DNA from: Acidobacteriota bacterium
GTDB taxonomy: Bacteria > Acidobacteriota > Polarisedimenticolia > QHYA01
Reading direction: 5' to 3'
Assembly (NCBI GenBank): GCA_003223995.1
Contig: QHYA01000156.1
Location: 1-6,940, forward strand
DNA length: 6,940 bases
In this document: positions 1 to 5,807 of the stretch, piece after piece
Layout of the letters: the number at the start of each line of letters is the position of its first letter
How positions within the stretch are numbered: position 1 is the stretch's first letter
Notes under the pieces: generated by a model
Told to the model about the DNA's origin: nothing
The model's database searches: none
What the model saw: the letters and a program-made list of their open reading frames with translations, nothing else
Translations under genes and position numbers: made by a program

Positions 1-373
1 CTGTGACGACCTTTCCCTCGGTGTAGGCCTTCTCGACCTCGTCCCACACCTTCATCTTCTCGGCTTTTTCCTTGCTGAGCACGACGTAGCCGTCCGTGTC
101 CTCTGTCTTTTCGATGAGGACATCGACCTCATCCCCGACGATGGCATGTACCTTGCCATCTTGGCCGCGGAACTCCTCGACATTGATCGTCCCTTCCGAC
201 TTGTAGCCGATATCGACGATCACCTCGTTTTCGAGGATCTTCAGAATGCGGCCGCGCACCACTTCCCCCTCGGCCAGATTACGGTTGTTGTACTGCTCGA
301 TGAGGCGAGTGAACTCCTCCAACGACAGCTCGGAGTCCTGCCCTTCCTGATGCTCGGCGTCGTTGCTCAGCAT
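1..373 (-). CDS. rpsA: 30S ribosomal protein S1, N-terminal part (truncated by window edge)
   Basis: S1 binds mRNA on the small ribosomal subunit and helps load structured or weakly Shine-Dalgarno-led messages. Only the first 124 codons are in the window; the rest lies beyond base 1. Residues 1-20 are acidic, and the first S1 (OB-fold) repeat spans about 34-100, with VIVDIGYKSEG at 51-61 and GYVVLSKEKAEK at 95-106. The linker KVWDEVEKAY (108-117) leads into the second repeat, which in this family is the ribosome-binding half. ATG at 373-371 is chosen because no other start lies upstream in frame and it gives the usual short N-terminal tail. The SD-like AGGGAGG is 13 bases from the ATG, longer than ideal. 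The gene has its own promoter and a structured leader, and follows hisC rather than cmk, its common upstream neighbour. The identification is firm; full length and domain number cannot be seen. Confidence 0.96.
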   Translation of the reverse strand, partial: MLSNDAEHQEGQDSELSLEEFTRLIEQYNNRNLAEGEVVRGRILKILENEVIVDIGYKSEGTINVEEFRGQDGKVHAIVGDEVDVLIEKTEDTDGYVVLSKEKAEKMKVWDEVEKAYTEGKVVT

Positions 374-386
374 ATGGACGGATGAA

Positions 387-393
387 CCTCCCT
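387..393 (-). promoter_or_regulatory. Candidate ribosome binding site of rpsA
   Basis: AGGGAGG on the minus strand is the only purine-rich match upstream of the rpsA ATG. The gap from GGAGG to the ATG is 13 bases, beyond the usual 5-9, so it may act weakly. Weak initiation sites are known for rpsA in E. coli, where S1 represses its own translation; a similar role here is inference. Confidence 0.5.
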
Positions 394-419
394 TTCGCTC
401 CAGCGGCGCCCTGCGAGGC

Positions 420-446
420 CGCCGGGGGAACACCAACCCTCCGGCG
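420..446 (-). promoter_or_regulatory. GC-rich hairpin in the rpsA leader
   Basis: On the minus strand the arms CGCCGG-A-GGG and CCCCCGGCG pair over nine G-C pairs with one bulged A, closing an eight-base loop (TTGGTGTT). It lies between the promoter (496-524) and the rpsA start (373), about 26 bases upstream of the SD-like site. No T-run follows the 3' arm, so it is not a canonical intrinsic terminator for hisC. An RNA element in the S1 leader, for example for autoregulation, fits the position, but the function is inferred. The pairing can be read directly from the sequence. Confidence 0.55.
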
Positions 447-495
447 AACACCCGGGGATCGCTTCCGGTGCGTCATTCATGACCTAAAACACGTA

Positions 496-524
496 ATTCT
501 ATGAAAAGACAAATGTTGTGTCAA
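496..524 (-). promoter_or_regulatory. Sigma-70-like promoter for rpsA, overlapping the hisC stop
   Basis: The minus strand shows TTGACA (524-519), a 17-base spacer, and TAGAAT (501-496). The -35 box is a perfect consensus match and the -10 matches at five of six positions, with optimal spacing. The spacer is AT-rich in an otherwise GC-rich window. The TGA inside TTGACA is the hisC stop codon. Transcription would start near 489-490, giving an rpsA leader of about 115 bases. It is a strong candidate and would let rpsA be expressed independently of the operon upstream. Confidence 0.85.
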
Positions 525-1699
525 GCCTGCTTTTCATCCACTTCATCCACCTCCGCCGCTCCCCTTCCGCTCTCTCCCGGCCCGCCGGCCTGCCGGAGGC
601 TGCGCGCCAGGGCCGAAAGACAGCGCTCGTTCTCCGATCTGGTCCCCACGGTGATCCTCACCGCCTCAGGAAAGCCGAAGAAACGCATCGCCCGGACGAT
701 CACCCCCTGCCCCAGCATGGCCCGCGAGATCTCCTCGGCCCTCGGCCCCAGCAGGACCAGCACGAAGTTCGCCACCGAAGACACGAAAGAGACGCCCATC
801 GAAGCCAGCCCCTTCTCGAGGAACTTCATCTCCGTGAGATTCGTCGAGCTCGAACGGAGAATGTGCTCGTCATCGTTCAGCGCGGCGATCGCCGCTGCCT
901 GGGCGATGCTGGAGGTGTTGAAGGGAGACCGAACGCGCTCGAGGGTCTCGGCGATCTCGTCGGAGCCGACCAGGGCGTAGCCGATCCGCAATCCGGCCAG
1001 CCCGTGCACCTTCGAGAAGGTGCGCAGGAGGATGAGGTTCGGATGCCTCTCGAGACGCGGGATGTTGACCGGGTAGTCGGGCACGCTGACGTATTCGTGG
1101 TAAGCCTCGTCCACGATCACCAGTACTTCCTGCGGAACCCGCTGCAGGACATGCGCCATCTCATGGTCGCGAATATAGGTGCCGGTGGGATTGTTCGGAT
1201 TGGCGAAGAACATCAGCCGCGTCTTGCTCCCCACAGCCGCGGCCATCGCCGCGGCATCGTGCCGGTAGCCGGGGGCCTGGGGGACAAACCGCGCTTCCCC
1301 CACGGGAGCTTGCACCGCAATGCCGTACATGACAAAAGCCCCCTCCGATATCACGGCTTCGCCATCCTCCCCGAGAAAGGTCCGGGCGATGAGCTCGACG
1401 AGCTCGGTCGATCCGTTCCCGAGGACGATCCGTCGAGGTGGCACGCCGAGTTTCGCCGAGAGGGCGTGGCGCAAGTAGTAACCGCTTCCGTCCGGATAGC
1501 GGTGGGCGGAAAGGAGGGCCTTGCGGGCCGCCTCGAGAGCTTTCGGAGACGGGCCGAGCGGGTTCTCGTTGGAAGCGAGCTTGACCGTATCGGCGAGGCC
1601 CATCTCCCGCTCGACCTCCTCTATTGGCTTTCCCGGCTGGTAGGGGGTCAAGGCCGCCAGTCGTTGCGGGATCCTCAGTTTCAACTCTGGCGTCCTCAC
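521..1699 (-). CDS. hisC: Histidinol-phosphate aminotransferase
   Basis: A PLP-dependent class I/II (fold type I) aminotransferase of 392 residues, slightly longer than the usual 350-370 because of an acidic, Gly/Glu-rich tail after about 370. HisC converts imidazole-acetol phosphate and glutamate to histidinol phosphate and 2-oxoglutarate in histidine synthesis. Visible landmarks are LASNENPLGPSP (41-52), the cofactor-phosphate region GNGSTEL (94-100), ANPNNPTGT (166-174), VDEAYHEY (196-203), TFSKVHGLAGLRIGY (227-241) with Lys230 as the predicted Schiff-base lysine, and VRITVG (347-352) with a likely substrate-carboxylate Arg348. The start is GTG at 1699, inside a GTGA overlap with the rluB stop, with only weak SD (GGGA), so translation is probably coupled. 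Some HisC paralogues near aromatic-pathway genes act on phenylpyruvate or prephenate; no other his gene is here, so substrate is uncertain though the family is not. Confidence 0.93.
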   Translation of the reverse strand: MRTPELKLRIPQRLAALTPYQPGKPIEEVEREMGLADTVKLASNENPLGPSPKALEAARKALLSAHRYPDGSGYYLRHALSAKLGVPPRRIVLGNGSTELVELIARTFLGEDGEAVISEGAFVMYGIAVQAPVGEARFVPQAPGYRHDAAAMAAAVGSKTRLMFFANPNNPTGTYIRDHEMAHVLQRVPQEVLVIVDEAYHEYVSVPDYPVNIPRLERHPNLILLRTFSKVHGLAGLRIGYALVGSDEIAETLERVRSPFNTSSIAQAAAIAALNDDEHILRSSSTNLTEMKFLEKGLASMGVSFVSSVANFVLVLLGPRAEEISRAMLGQGVIVRAMRFFGFPEAVRITVGTRSENERCLSALARSLRQAGGPGESGRGAAEVDEVDEKQA

Positions 1700-2460
1700 G
1701 CGTCCCGAGATGCGGCCGGACGCAGCCGCGACGGCCGAAGCGCGCTCAGCGCAGCCAGCTCTCGAGGCGTCAGGGGCCGGAAACCGCCGGGAGGCAGGGA
1801 GCCCAGGGCGACCGGACCGATGCGGATCCGCCTGAGCCGCAGCACGGGATGGCCGATGGCTCGGAACATCCGGACGATCTGGTTGGGCCGGCCTTCGTGG
1901 AGGCCCACTTCGAGCCAGCAGTTGCGCATGAACCTGGCGCCTCCGCGGACGGTTCTGCTGATGCGTGCGGGCAGGGTCTTCCGGCCATCGAGGAGGATGC
2001 CCTGCCGCAGCCGCGCCAATTCTTCCTCCCTGGGTGCTCCTCTGACCTTGACCAGATAGAGCCGTTCGGCCGCACCGGGACGCAGCAACCTGTAGGCGAG
2101 ATCTCCGTCGTTTGTCAGCAGCAGCAGCCCTTCGGCGTTGTAGTCGAGCCGTCCGATCGGATACAGACGGCCCGGCACTCTCCTGATCAGGTCGATAACG
2201 GTCTTCCGTCCCTGAGGATCGCGCCGCGTCGAGACGACGCCGCGTGGCTTGTGCAGCGCCATGGTGACCCGAGCCGGCTGGGCGTCTCTCAGGAGCTTGC
2301 CGTCCACGCGGATCGAATCGGTCGTGCGATCGGCGCTGCTGCCGAGCTTCACCACAACCTCACCGTTGACCCGGATCTTCCCCTCCAGCAGCATCCTCTC
2401 CGCCTCACGTCGCGAAGCGACCCCGGCGCGGGCGAGGATTTTCTGGAGCCGCTCCCTCAT
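1696..2460 (-). CDS. rluB: 23S rRNA pseudouridine synthase, RluB/RsuA family
   Basis: A cytoplasmic enzyme that isomerises uridine to pseudouridine in rRNA; RluB acts on 23S U2605 in E. coli. The 254-residue protein begins with an S4 RNA-binding domain (1-60: LQKILARAGVASRREAE, then GKIRVNGEVV). The catalytic domain carries YPIGRLDYNAEGLLLLTNDGDL (100-121), in which Asp106 of GRLD is the catalytic aspartate, and EGRPNQIVRMF (189-199). The last motif departs from the more usual EGxNRQxRRM, but the surrounding GHPVLRLRRIRIG (203-215) is typical. The Arg-rich C-terminus is short. ATG at 2460 is fixed by the S4 domain start, by a tandem SD at 2465-2474, and by the ATGA overlap with scpB. RluB versus RluE, RluF or RsuA specificity cannot be decided by eye; the scpB neighbour supports RluB, as this pairing is common in bacteria. 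Confidence 0.93.
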   Translation of the reverse strand: MRERLQKILARAGVASRREAERMLLEGKIRVNGEVVVKLGSSADRTTDSIRVDGKLLRDAQPARVTMALHKPRGVVSTRRDPQGRKTVIDLIRRVPGRLYPIGRLDYNAEGLLLLTNDGDLAYRLLRPGAAERLYLVKVRGAPREEELARLRQGILLDGRKTLPARISRTVRGGARFMRNCWLEVGLHEGRPNQIVRMFRAIGHPVLRLRRIRIGPVALGSLPPGGFRPLTPRELAALSALRPSRLRPAASRDA

Positions 2461-3095
2461 TCTTCCTCCCCTCCGTCCGCCATCGCGTCCTGGGCCGCCG
2501 CCTCCTCCGGGGCCGTGTCGAACTCCCGGGCGGCTTCCCTCGCCGCAGCGGCTTCCAGGATCTTCTCGAACTCCTCGATGGCCGGCAGCTCGTCGAGGTT
2601 GTCGAGGCCGAAGTGCACGAGGAACTCTCGGGTCGTCGAGTAGAGCAGCGGCCGTCCGACAACTTTCTTCCGCCCCGAGATGCGCACCAGGCGCCTTTCC
2701 AGCAAGGTCTTGAGCGCCCCTTCGGGGTTGACTCCGCGGATGTCCTGGATCTCGGGTGCGGTGATCGGCTGCCTGTAGGCAACAACGGCCAGCGTCTCCA
2801 GCGCCGCGCCGGACAGCCGCCGGCGGTGCCGCAGGCGGGAGAACTTGTGAAGGAACGGAGCGATCTCCGGCCTCGTGGTGAGCCTCAATCCTCCGGCTAC
2901 CTGCTCGATCCGCAGGCCGCGGCCTCCGGCATCGTAGTCGGCGCGCAGCTCCTCGATCGCCTGCCGGAGCGATTCTTCCGTTCCTCCGGTGACCTGGAGC
3001 GCCTCGGCCAGTGGAAGCGGATCTTCCGAAATGAACATGAGGGCTTCGAGAACGGCCTTCAACTGCTGCTGTCCCGCCGGGGTCCCTTCGCTCAT
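2457..3095 (-). CDS. scpB: Segregation and condensation protein B
   Basis: ScpB dimerises and binds ScpA, which bridges the Smc heads, to form the bacterial condensin that compacts and separates chromosomes. The 212-residue protein has the expected two winged-helix domains. The first is at about 10-80 (LKAVLEALMFISEDPLPLAE). The second is at about 90-165, with LSGAALETLAVVAYRQPITAPEI (94-116), RGVNPEGALKTLLERRLV (120-137) and GRPLLYSTTREFLVHFGL (147-164), the family's most conserved stretches. Residues 171-212 form an Ala/Glu-rich acidic tail whose last codons also encode the rluB ribosome binding site. The start at 3095 has AGGAGG seven bases upstream and overlaps the scpA stop by ATGA. An open frame continues further upstream in sequence that encodes scpA, but that extension is not ScpB-like and was excluded. 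Gene order scpA-scpB is the standard one. Confidence 0.96.
   Translation of the reverse strand: MSEGTPAGQQQLKAVLEALMFISEDPLPLAEALQVTGGTEESLRQAIEELRADYDAGGRGLRIEQVAGGLRLTTRPEIAPFLHKFSRLRHRRRLSGAALETLAVVAYRQPITAPEIQDIRGVNPEGALKTLLERRLVRISGRKKVVGRPLLYSTTREFLVHFGLDNLDELPAIEEFEKILEAAAAREAAREFDTAPEEAAAQDAMADGGEEE
2465..2474 (-). promoter_or_regulatory. Tandem ribosome binding site of rluB
   Basis: Two adjacent copies of GGAGG lie 4 and 9 bases ahead of the rluB ATG. The bases are part of the scpB reading frame, in which they encode its terminal Gly/Glu run. This strongly supports ATG 2460 as the rluB start and suggests efficient initiation in addition to the 4-base overlap. Confidence 0.75.
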
Positions 3096-3895
3096 GTCCC
3101 ACCCTCCTCCCCCGGAGGCTGACCGGCTCCCTCCATGGGCGGAGGATCGACCCCGCTGATCCAGATCTCCCCCAGCGGCGTCTGTTGGCACGCGATGGCC
3201 GCGCGCATCCGGATCAACTCGAGCAGCGCGAGGAAGGCCGCGATCATCTCCCCCCTCGAACGGAAGGAGGACATCAGCTCCAGGAAGGAGATCCTTCCGG
3301 CCCCGTCCAGCTGCCGCTTCATCCACTCCATTGTCTGGGCGACCGAGATCCTCTCACGCGAGGCCCGCAGACTGGCGCCGGCGGCGACCTGATCCATCAG
3401 GCGCTTGAACGCCGCGAGCAGGGAGTAGAGATCGACGACCAGCTCGGGCTCGCCGGCGATCGCGGAGAGGCCGCCTGCCGGGCGCGCCCAGACGAGGTTG
3501 CGGAGCGATTCCAGCGCCTGGAGATTCTCGGCGGCCAGCCGGTACCGCTGGTGATCGACCAGTTGCCGCGTCAGCTCCGCCCTCGGGTCTTCCTCCTGTT
3601 CCCCATCCGCCGGCCTGTCGACCGGAAGCAGCATCCGGGACTTGATATGAGCGAGCGTGGCCGCCATGAGCAGGAACTCCCCGGCGAGCTCGAGGTTCAT
3701 CTCCTTCATCAGGTCGATGTATTCGCCGTACTGGCGAGCGACCTCGATGATCGGAATGTCGAAGATGTCCATCTTGTTCGTGCGGATGAGATGAAGGAGC
3801 AGGTCGAGTGGCCCCTCGAACGTGGGGAGCGCCACGCGGATGTCTCCCGCATTGCCGGCCGCACGGAGATCGGATTCCTCGAACGGGTCGCTCAT
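3092..3895 (-). CDS. scpA: Segregation and condensation protein A (kleisin)
   Basis: ScpA is the kleisin subunit of the Smc-ScpAB complex: its N-terminus contacts the Smc neck, its middle binds the ScpB dimer, and its C-terminal winged helix binds the Smc head. The 267-residue protein shows the diagnostic FEGPLDLLLHLI (26-37), then DIFDIPIIEVARQY (43-56), EFLLMAATLAHIKSRMLLP (73-91) and DPRAELTRQLVDHQRYR (103-119). The C-terminal winged helix lies at about 181-247 (RISFLELMSSFRSRGEMIAAFLALLEL, with the terminal GEIWIS). A Pro/Gly-rich tail ends the protein, and the last 20 residues overlie the scpB SD. The ATG at 3895 overlaps the trpS stop as ATGA, and no good SD precedes it, so expression probably depends on re-initiation after trpS. 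An open frame continues upstream into trpS-coding sequence and was not used. Smc itself is not in the window, which is normal. Confidence 0.97.
   Translation of the reverse strand: MSDPFEESDLRAAGNAGDIRVALPTFEGPLDLLLHLIRTNKMDIFDIPIIEVARQYGEYIDLMKEMNLELAGEFLLMAATLAHIKSRMLLPVDRPADGEQEEDPRAELTRQLVDHQRYRLAAENLQALESLRNLVWARPAGGLSAIAGEPELVVDLYSLLAAFKRLMDQVAAGASLRASRERISVAQTMEWMKRQLDGAGRISFLELMSSFRSRGEMIAAFLALLELIRMRAAIACQQTPLGEIWISGVDPPPMEGAGQPPGEEGGT
3103..3108 (-). promoter_or_regulatory. Ribosome binding site of scpB
   Basis: A perfect AGGAGG sits seven bases before the scpB ATG at 3095, inside the end of scpA. It decides the scpB start against the longer open frame that runs upstream through scpA. 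Confidence 0.8.
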
Positions 3896-4908
3896 TCCAG
3901 GCCCATTGCTGAGCGGACGCCCCGCAGGGTCTCTGCGGCCTGACGCCGCGCCCGCTGCGCTCCATCGCCGAGGATCTCGCGCACTTGCTCGGGATGAGCG
4001 GCGTACTCGGCTCGGCGGGCCTGGATCGGCTCCAGGTGCGCGGCGAGGTTGTCCGCCATCACCCCCTTGCATTCCAGACATCCGATGCCGGCAGAACGGC
4101 AGCCTTGATCCACCCACGCGATCTGTTCGGCAGTGGAGAAGGTCTTGTGGAAGGGAAAGACCGGGCAGACCTCCGGGTTGCCCGGATCGGAACGGCGCCG
4201 CCTCGCTGGATCCGTCACCATCGTCGCGATGCGCTTGCGCATGTCGGCCAGGTTCTCGTTCAGGCCGATCGCGTTTCCATACGATTTCGACATCTTCCGC
4301 CCGTCCACCCCAGGAAGCCTGGCCACCGGGCGAAGCCTCGCCTCCGGCAGGGGGAAGACGGCGCCGTAGATCGAGTTGAAGCGGCGCGCGATCTCACGCG
4401 TCAGCTCGAGATGGGCGACCTGGTCTTCGCCGACGGGGACGATCTCGGCGCGATAAGCGAGGATGTCGGCGGCCTGGAGGACCGGATACCCGAGGAACCC
4501 ATAGGTCTCCAGGTCCTTGCCGGAAAGCTCTCTCAACTGCTCCTTGTAGGTCGGCACGCGGTAGAGCCAGCCCAGAGGAACGAGCATCGACAGCAGAAGG
4601 TGCAGCTCCGCGTGCTCCTTCACGGCGCTCTGGATGAAGATCGTGCTGCGGCAGGGATCGAGCCCGGCGGCAAGCCAGTCCAGCGCCATCTCCTCGATGT
4701 AGCTCCTGATCGAGCCGGGCGAGGCGTAATCCGTCGTCAGAGCGTGCCAGTCCACGATCGCGAAGTAGCAGTCGTAATCGTCCTGCATCGGGATCCAGTT
4801 GTCGAGGGCGCCCACGAGGTTGCCGACGTGCAGGGTCCCCGTGGGGCGCATCCCGGACAGCACGCGCTTCTTTCGGCCTGCAGAGCCGCTCGCGGCCGTC
4901 TCGCTCAT
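3892..4908 (-). CDS. trpS: Tryptophanyl-tRNA synthetase, with a four-cysteine cluster signature
   Basis: A class I aminoacyl-tRNA synthetase that charges tRNA-Trp. From ATG 4908 it has 338 residues, normal for bacterial TrpRS. The Rossmann-fold signatures are SGMRPTGTLHVGN (18-30, the HIGH-type motif) and KMSKS (205-209). FAIVDWHALT (49-58), GFLGYPVLQAADIL (137-150) and VGEDQVAHLELTREIARRFN (159-178) mark the tryptophan pocket and active site. Cys248, Cys270, Cys277 and Cys280 form C-x21-C-x6-C-x2-C, nearly the [4Fe-4S] signature known from Thermotoga maritima TrpRS (C-x22-C-x6-C-x2-C). The start is uncertain: ATG 4968 in the same frame would add 20 residues with no recognisable homology, and 4908 has only a distant GAGG. 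I prefer 4908 because the conserved domain begins at about residue 14. The 3' end overlaps scpA by ATGA. No convincing promoter lies in the 143-base gap upstream, so it probably shares the site-2 protease transcript. Confidence 0.96.
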   Translation of the reverse strand: MSETAASGSAGRKKRVLSGMRPTGTLHVGNLVGALDNWIPMQDDYDCYFAIVDWHALTTDYASPGSIRSYIEEMALDWLAAGLDPCRSTIFIQSAVKEHAELHLLLSMLVPLGWLYRVPTYKEQLRELSGKDLETYGFLGYPVLQAADILAYRAEIVPVGEDQVAHLELTREIARRFNSIYGAVFPLPEARLRPVARLPGVDGRKMSKSYGNAIGLNENLADMRKRIATMVTDPARRRRSDPGNPEVCPVFPFHKTFSTAEQIAWVDQGCRSAGIGCLECKGVMADNLAAHLEPIQARRAEYAAHPEQVREILGDGAQRARRQAAETLRGVRSAMGLE

Positions 4909-5009
4909 GTCTCGGCCCGCCTCGCGGTCCGATCGCCAAGCCGGAGGCCTCGTCTCATTTCCCTCCATCCAGCCTTTTCCGCGTTCCAGTGGAGAGCACG
5001 GTCGTTGTC

Positions 5010-5019
5010 CCCCCGGGGG
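5010..5019. other. Perfect 10-bp G/C palindrome between site-2 protease gene and trpS
   Basis: CCCCCGGGGG lies in the 143-base gap between the site-2 protease stop and trpS. Without an unpaired centre it would fold only into a short hairpin with a four-base loop, and no T-run follows, so it is not a good terminator. The rest of the gap (4909-5051) shows no clear promoter. It may be meaningless in DNA of this GC content. Confidence 0.2.
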
Positions 5020-5051
5020 ATCGGCTTCCGTCTCGCACGCCACCGGTCCTC

Positions 5052-5756
5052 TCACCACCCGACAGCGAGTGTGAAAGCGGCCTGGCTGGCGCGGGCGACC
5101 GGCAGGAGCAGCCAGCTGAGCAGGTTCATTCCCCCGACGGGAAGGACGATCAGCGCCAGGAGCAGGAAGAAACCGAACCGGCCGAGCGACTCCACGGAAT
5201 CGCTCAAGCTCGCCGGAAGCATCCCGGCGAGGACCCCTCCCCCGTCGAGCGGCGGGACGGGCAGAAGGTTGAAGAAGGCCAGCATGACGTTCATCGCGAA
5301 GCCGATCTTCAGCACGGCAGTCAACGGGCTGGACTGCAGTTCGGTCTGGAAATCGAAGAGGTAGGGAGTGGGGGTGGACAGACCGCTGTGGGAGAAGACG
5401 AACAGCACCAGGAGGAACAGGGACGCCAGCACCAGGTTCGACAGCGGGCCGGCGGCGGAGATCCAGAGCCCCATCCGTTTCGGGCTCTTCAGATTCAATG
5501 GATTGACAGGTACCGGCTTGGCCCAACCGAGCACGGGCAGGTTCGGCGCGATCATGCCGAGAAGGGGAAAGACCACCGTCCCGATAGGATCGATGTGCGC
5601 GAGCGGGTTGAGGGAGACCCGTCCAAGCATCCTGGCGGTCGGATCGCCGAAACGGTTTGAGGTCCAGGCATGCGCGGTTTCGTGAACGGTCAGGGAGAAG
5701 AGAAGCAGGGCGTAGCGGATCGCGATCAGAGGGACGTTCAGCTCGGAAAGATCCAT
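5052..5756 (-). CDS. Site-2 protease family (M50) intramembrane zinc metalloprotease
   Basis: A polytopic membrane protein of 234 residues, the size of minimal site-2 proteases, which cut substrates inside the membrane. HETAH (25-29) within the first hydrophobic segment is the HExxH zinc and catalytic motif. NLLPVPPLDGG (163-173) supplies the third ligand, Asp171. GWAKPVPVNP (77-86) and AAGPLSN (101-107) are typical of the compact YwhC/SpoIVFB-like subgroup. Hydrophobic segments lie at about 8-24, 56-76, 95-121, 147-168 and 192-220. There is no PDZ domain, so it is not a standard RseP. ATG 5756 has a poor SD arrangement (GAAGG almost touching, AGGAG 14 bases away), but no better start is in frame. 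A sigma-70-like promoter lies upstream. Genes of this subgroup often sit next to trpS-scpAB, but their substrates are generally unknown, and the substrate here is unknown too. Confidence 0.93.
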   Translation of the reverse strand: MDLSELNVPLIAIRYALLLFSLTVHETAHAWTSNRFGDPTARMLGRVSLNPLAHIDPIGTVVFPLLGMIAPNLPVLGWAKPVPVNPLNLKSPKRMGLWISAAGPLSNLVLASLFLLVLFVFSHSGLSTPTPYLFDFQTELQSSPLTAVLKIGFAMNVMLAFFNLLPVPPLDGGGVLAGMLPASLSDSVESLGRFGFFLLLALIVLPVGGMNLLSWLLLPVARASQAAFTLAVGW

Positions 5757-5807
5757 GCCTTCACCGGGAGCTCCTCGCCCGGAACGGAAAGTACCGAAAG
5801 GAGTTAG

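Noticed and set aside
420..446. Hairpin read as the intrinsic terminator of hisC
   Set aside because: No T-run follows the stem, and it lies downstream of the strong rpsA promoter, where a terminator would block rpsA.
518..2059. A 513-codon open frame on the plus strand
   Set aside because: It runs antisense to hisC and rluB. Its product is rich in Arg, His, Gly and Pro with no recognisable domain, as expected for the complement of a GC-rich gene.
2461..3102. Extension of the rluB frame upstream to 3102
   Set aside because: It overlays scpB out of frame. The S4 domain begins at ATG 2460, which has a tandem SD, so the upstream part is a chance open frame.
4909..5051. T-box or Trp attenuator ahead of trpS
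   Set aside because: The gap is only 143 bases. I could see no T-box-like sequence, tandem Trp codons or terminator hairpin with a T-run.
3985..5364. A 459-codon open frame on the plus strand
   Set aside because: It is antisense to trpS and part of the site-2 protease gene, both with clear motifs. Its product has no family features and shows shadow-like composition.
4909..5526. Extension of trpS upstream to about 5526 in the same frame
   Set aside because: Most of the extension overlaps the site-2 protease gene in another frame, and its residues show no homology to TrpRS, which begins just after 4908.
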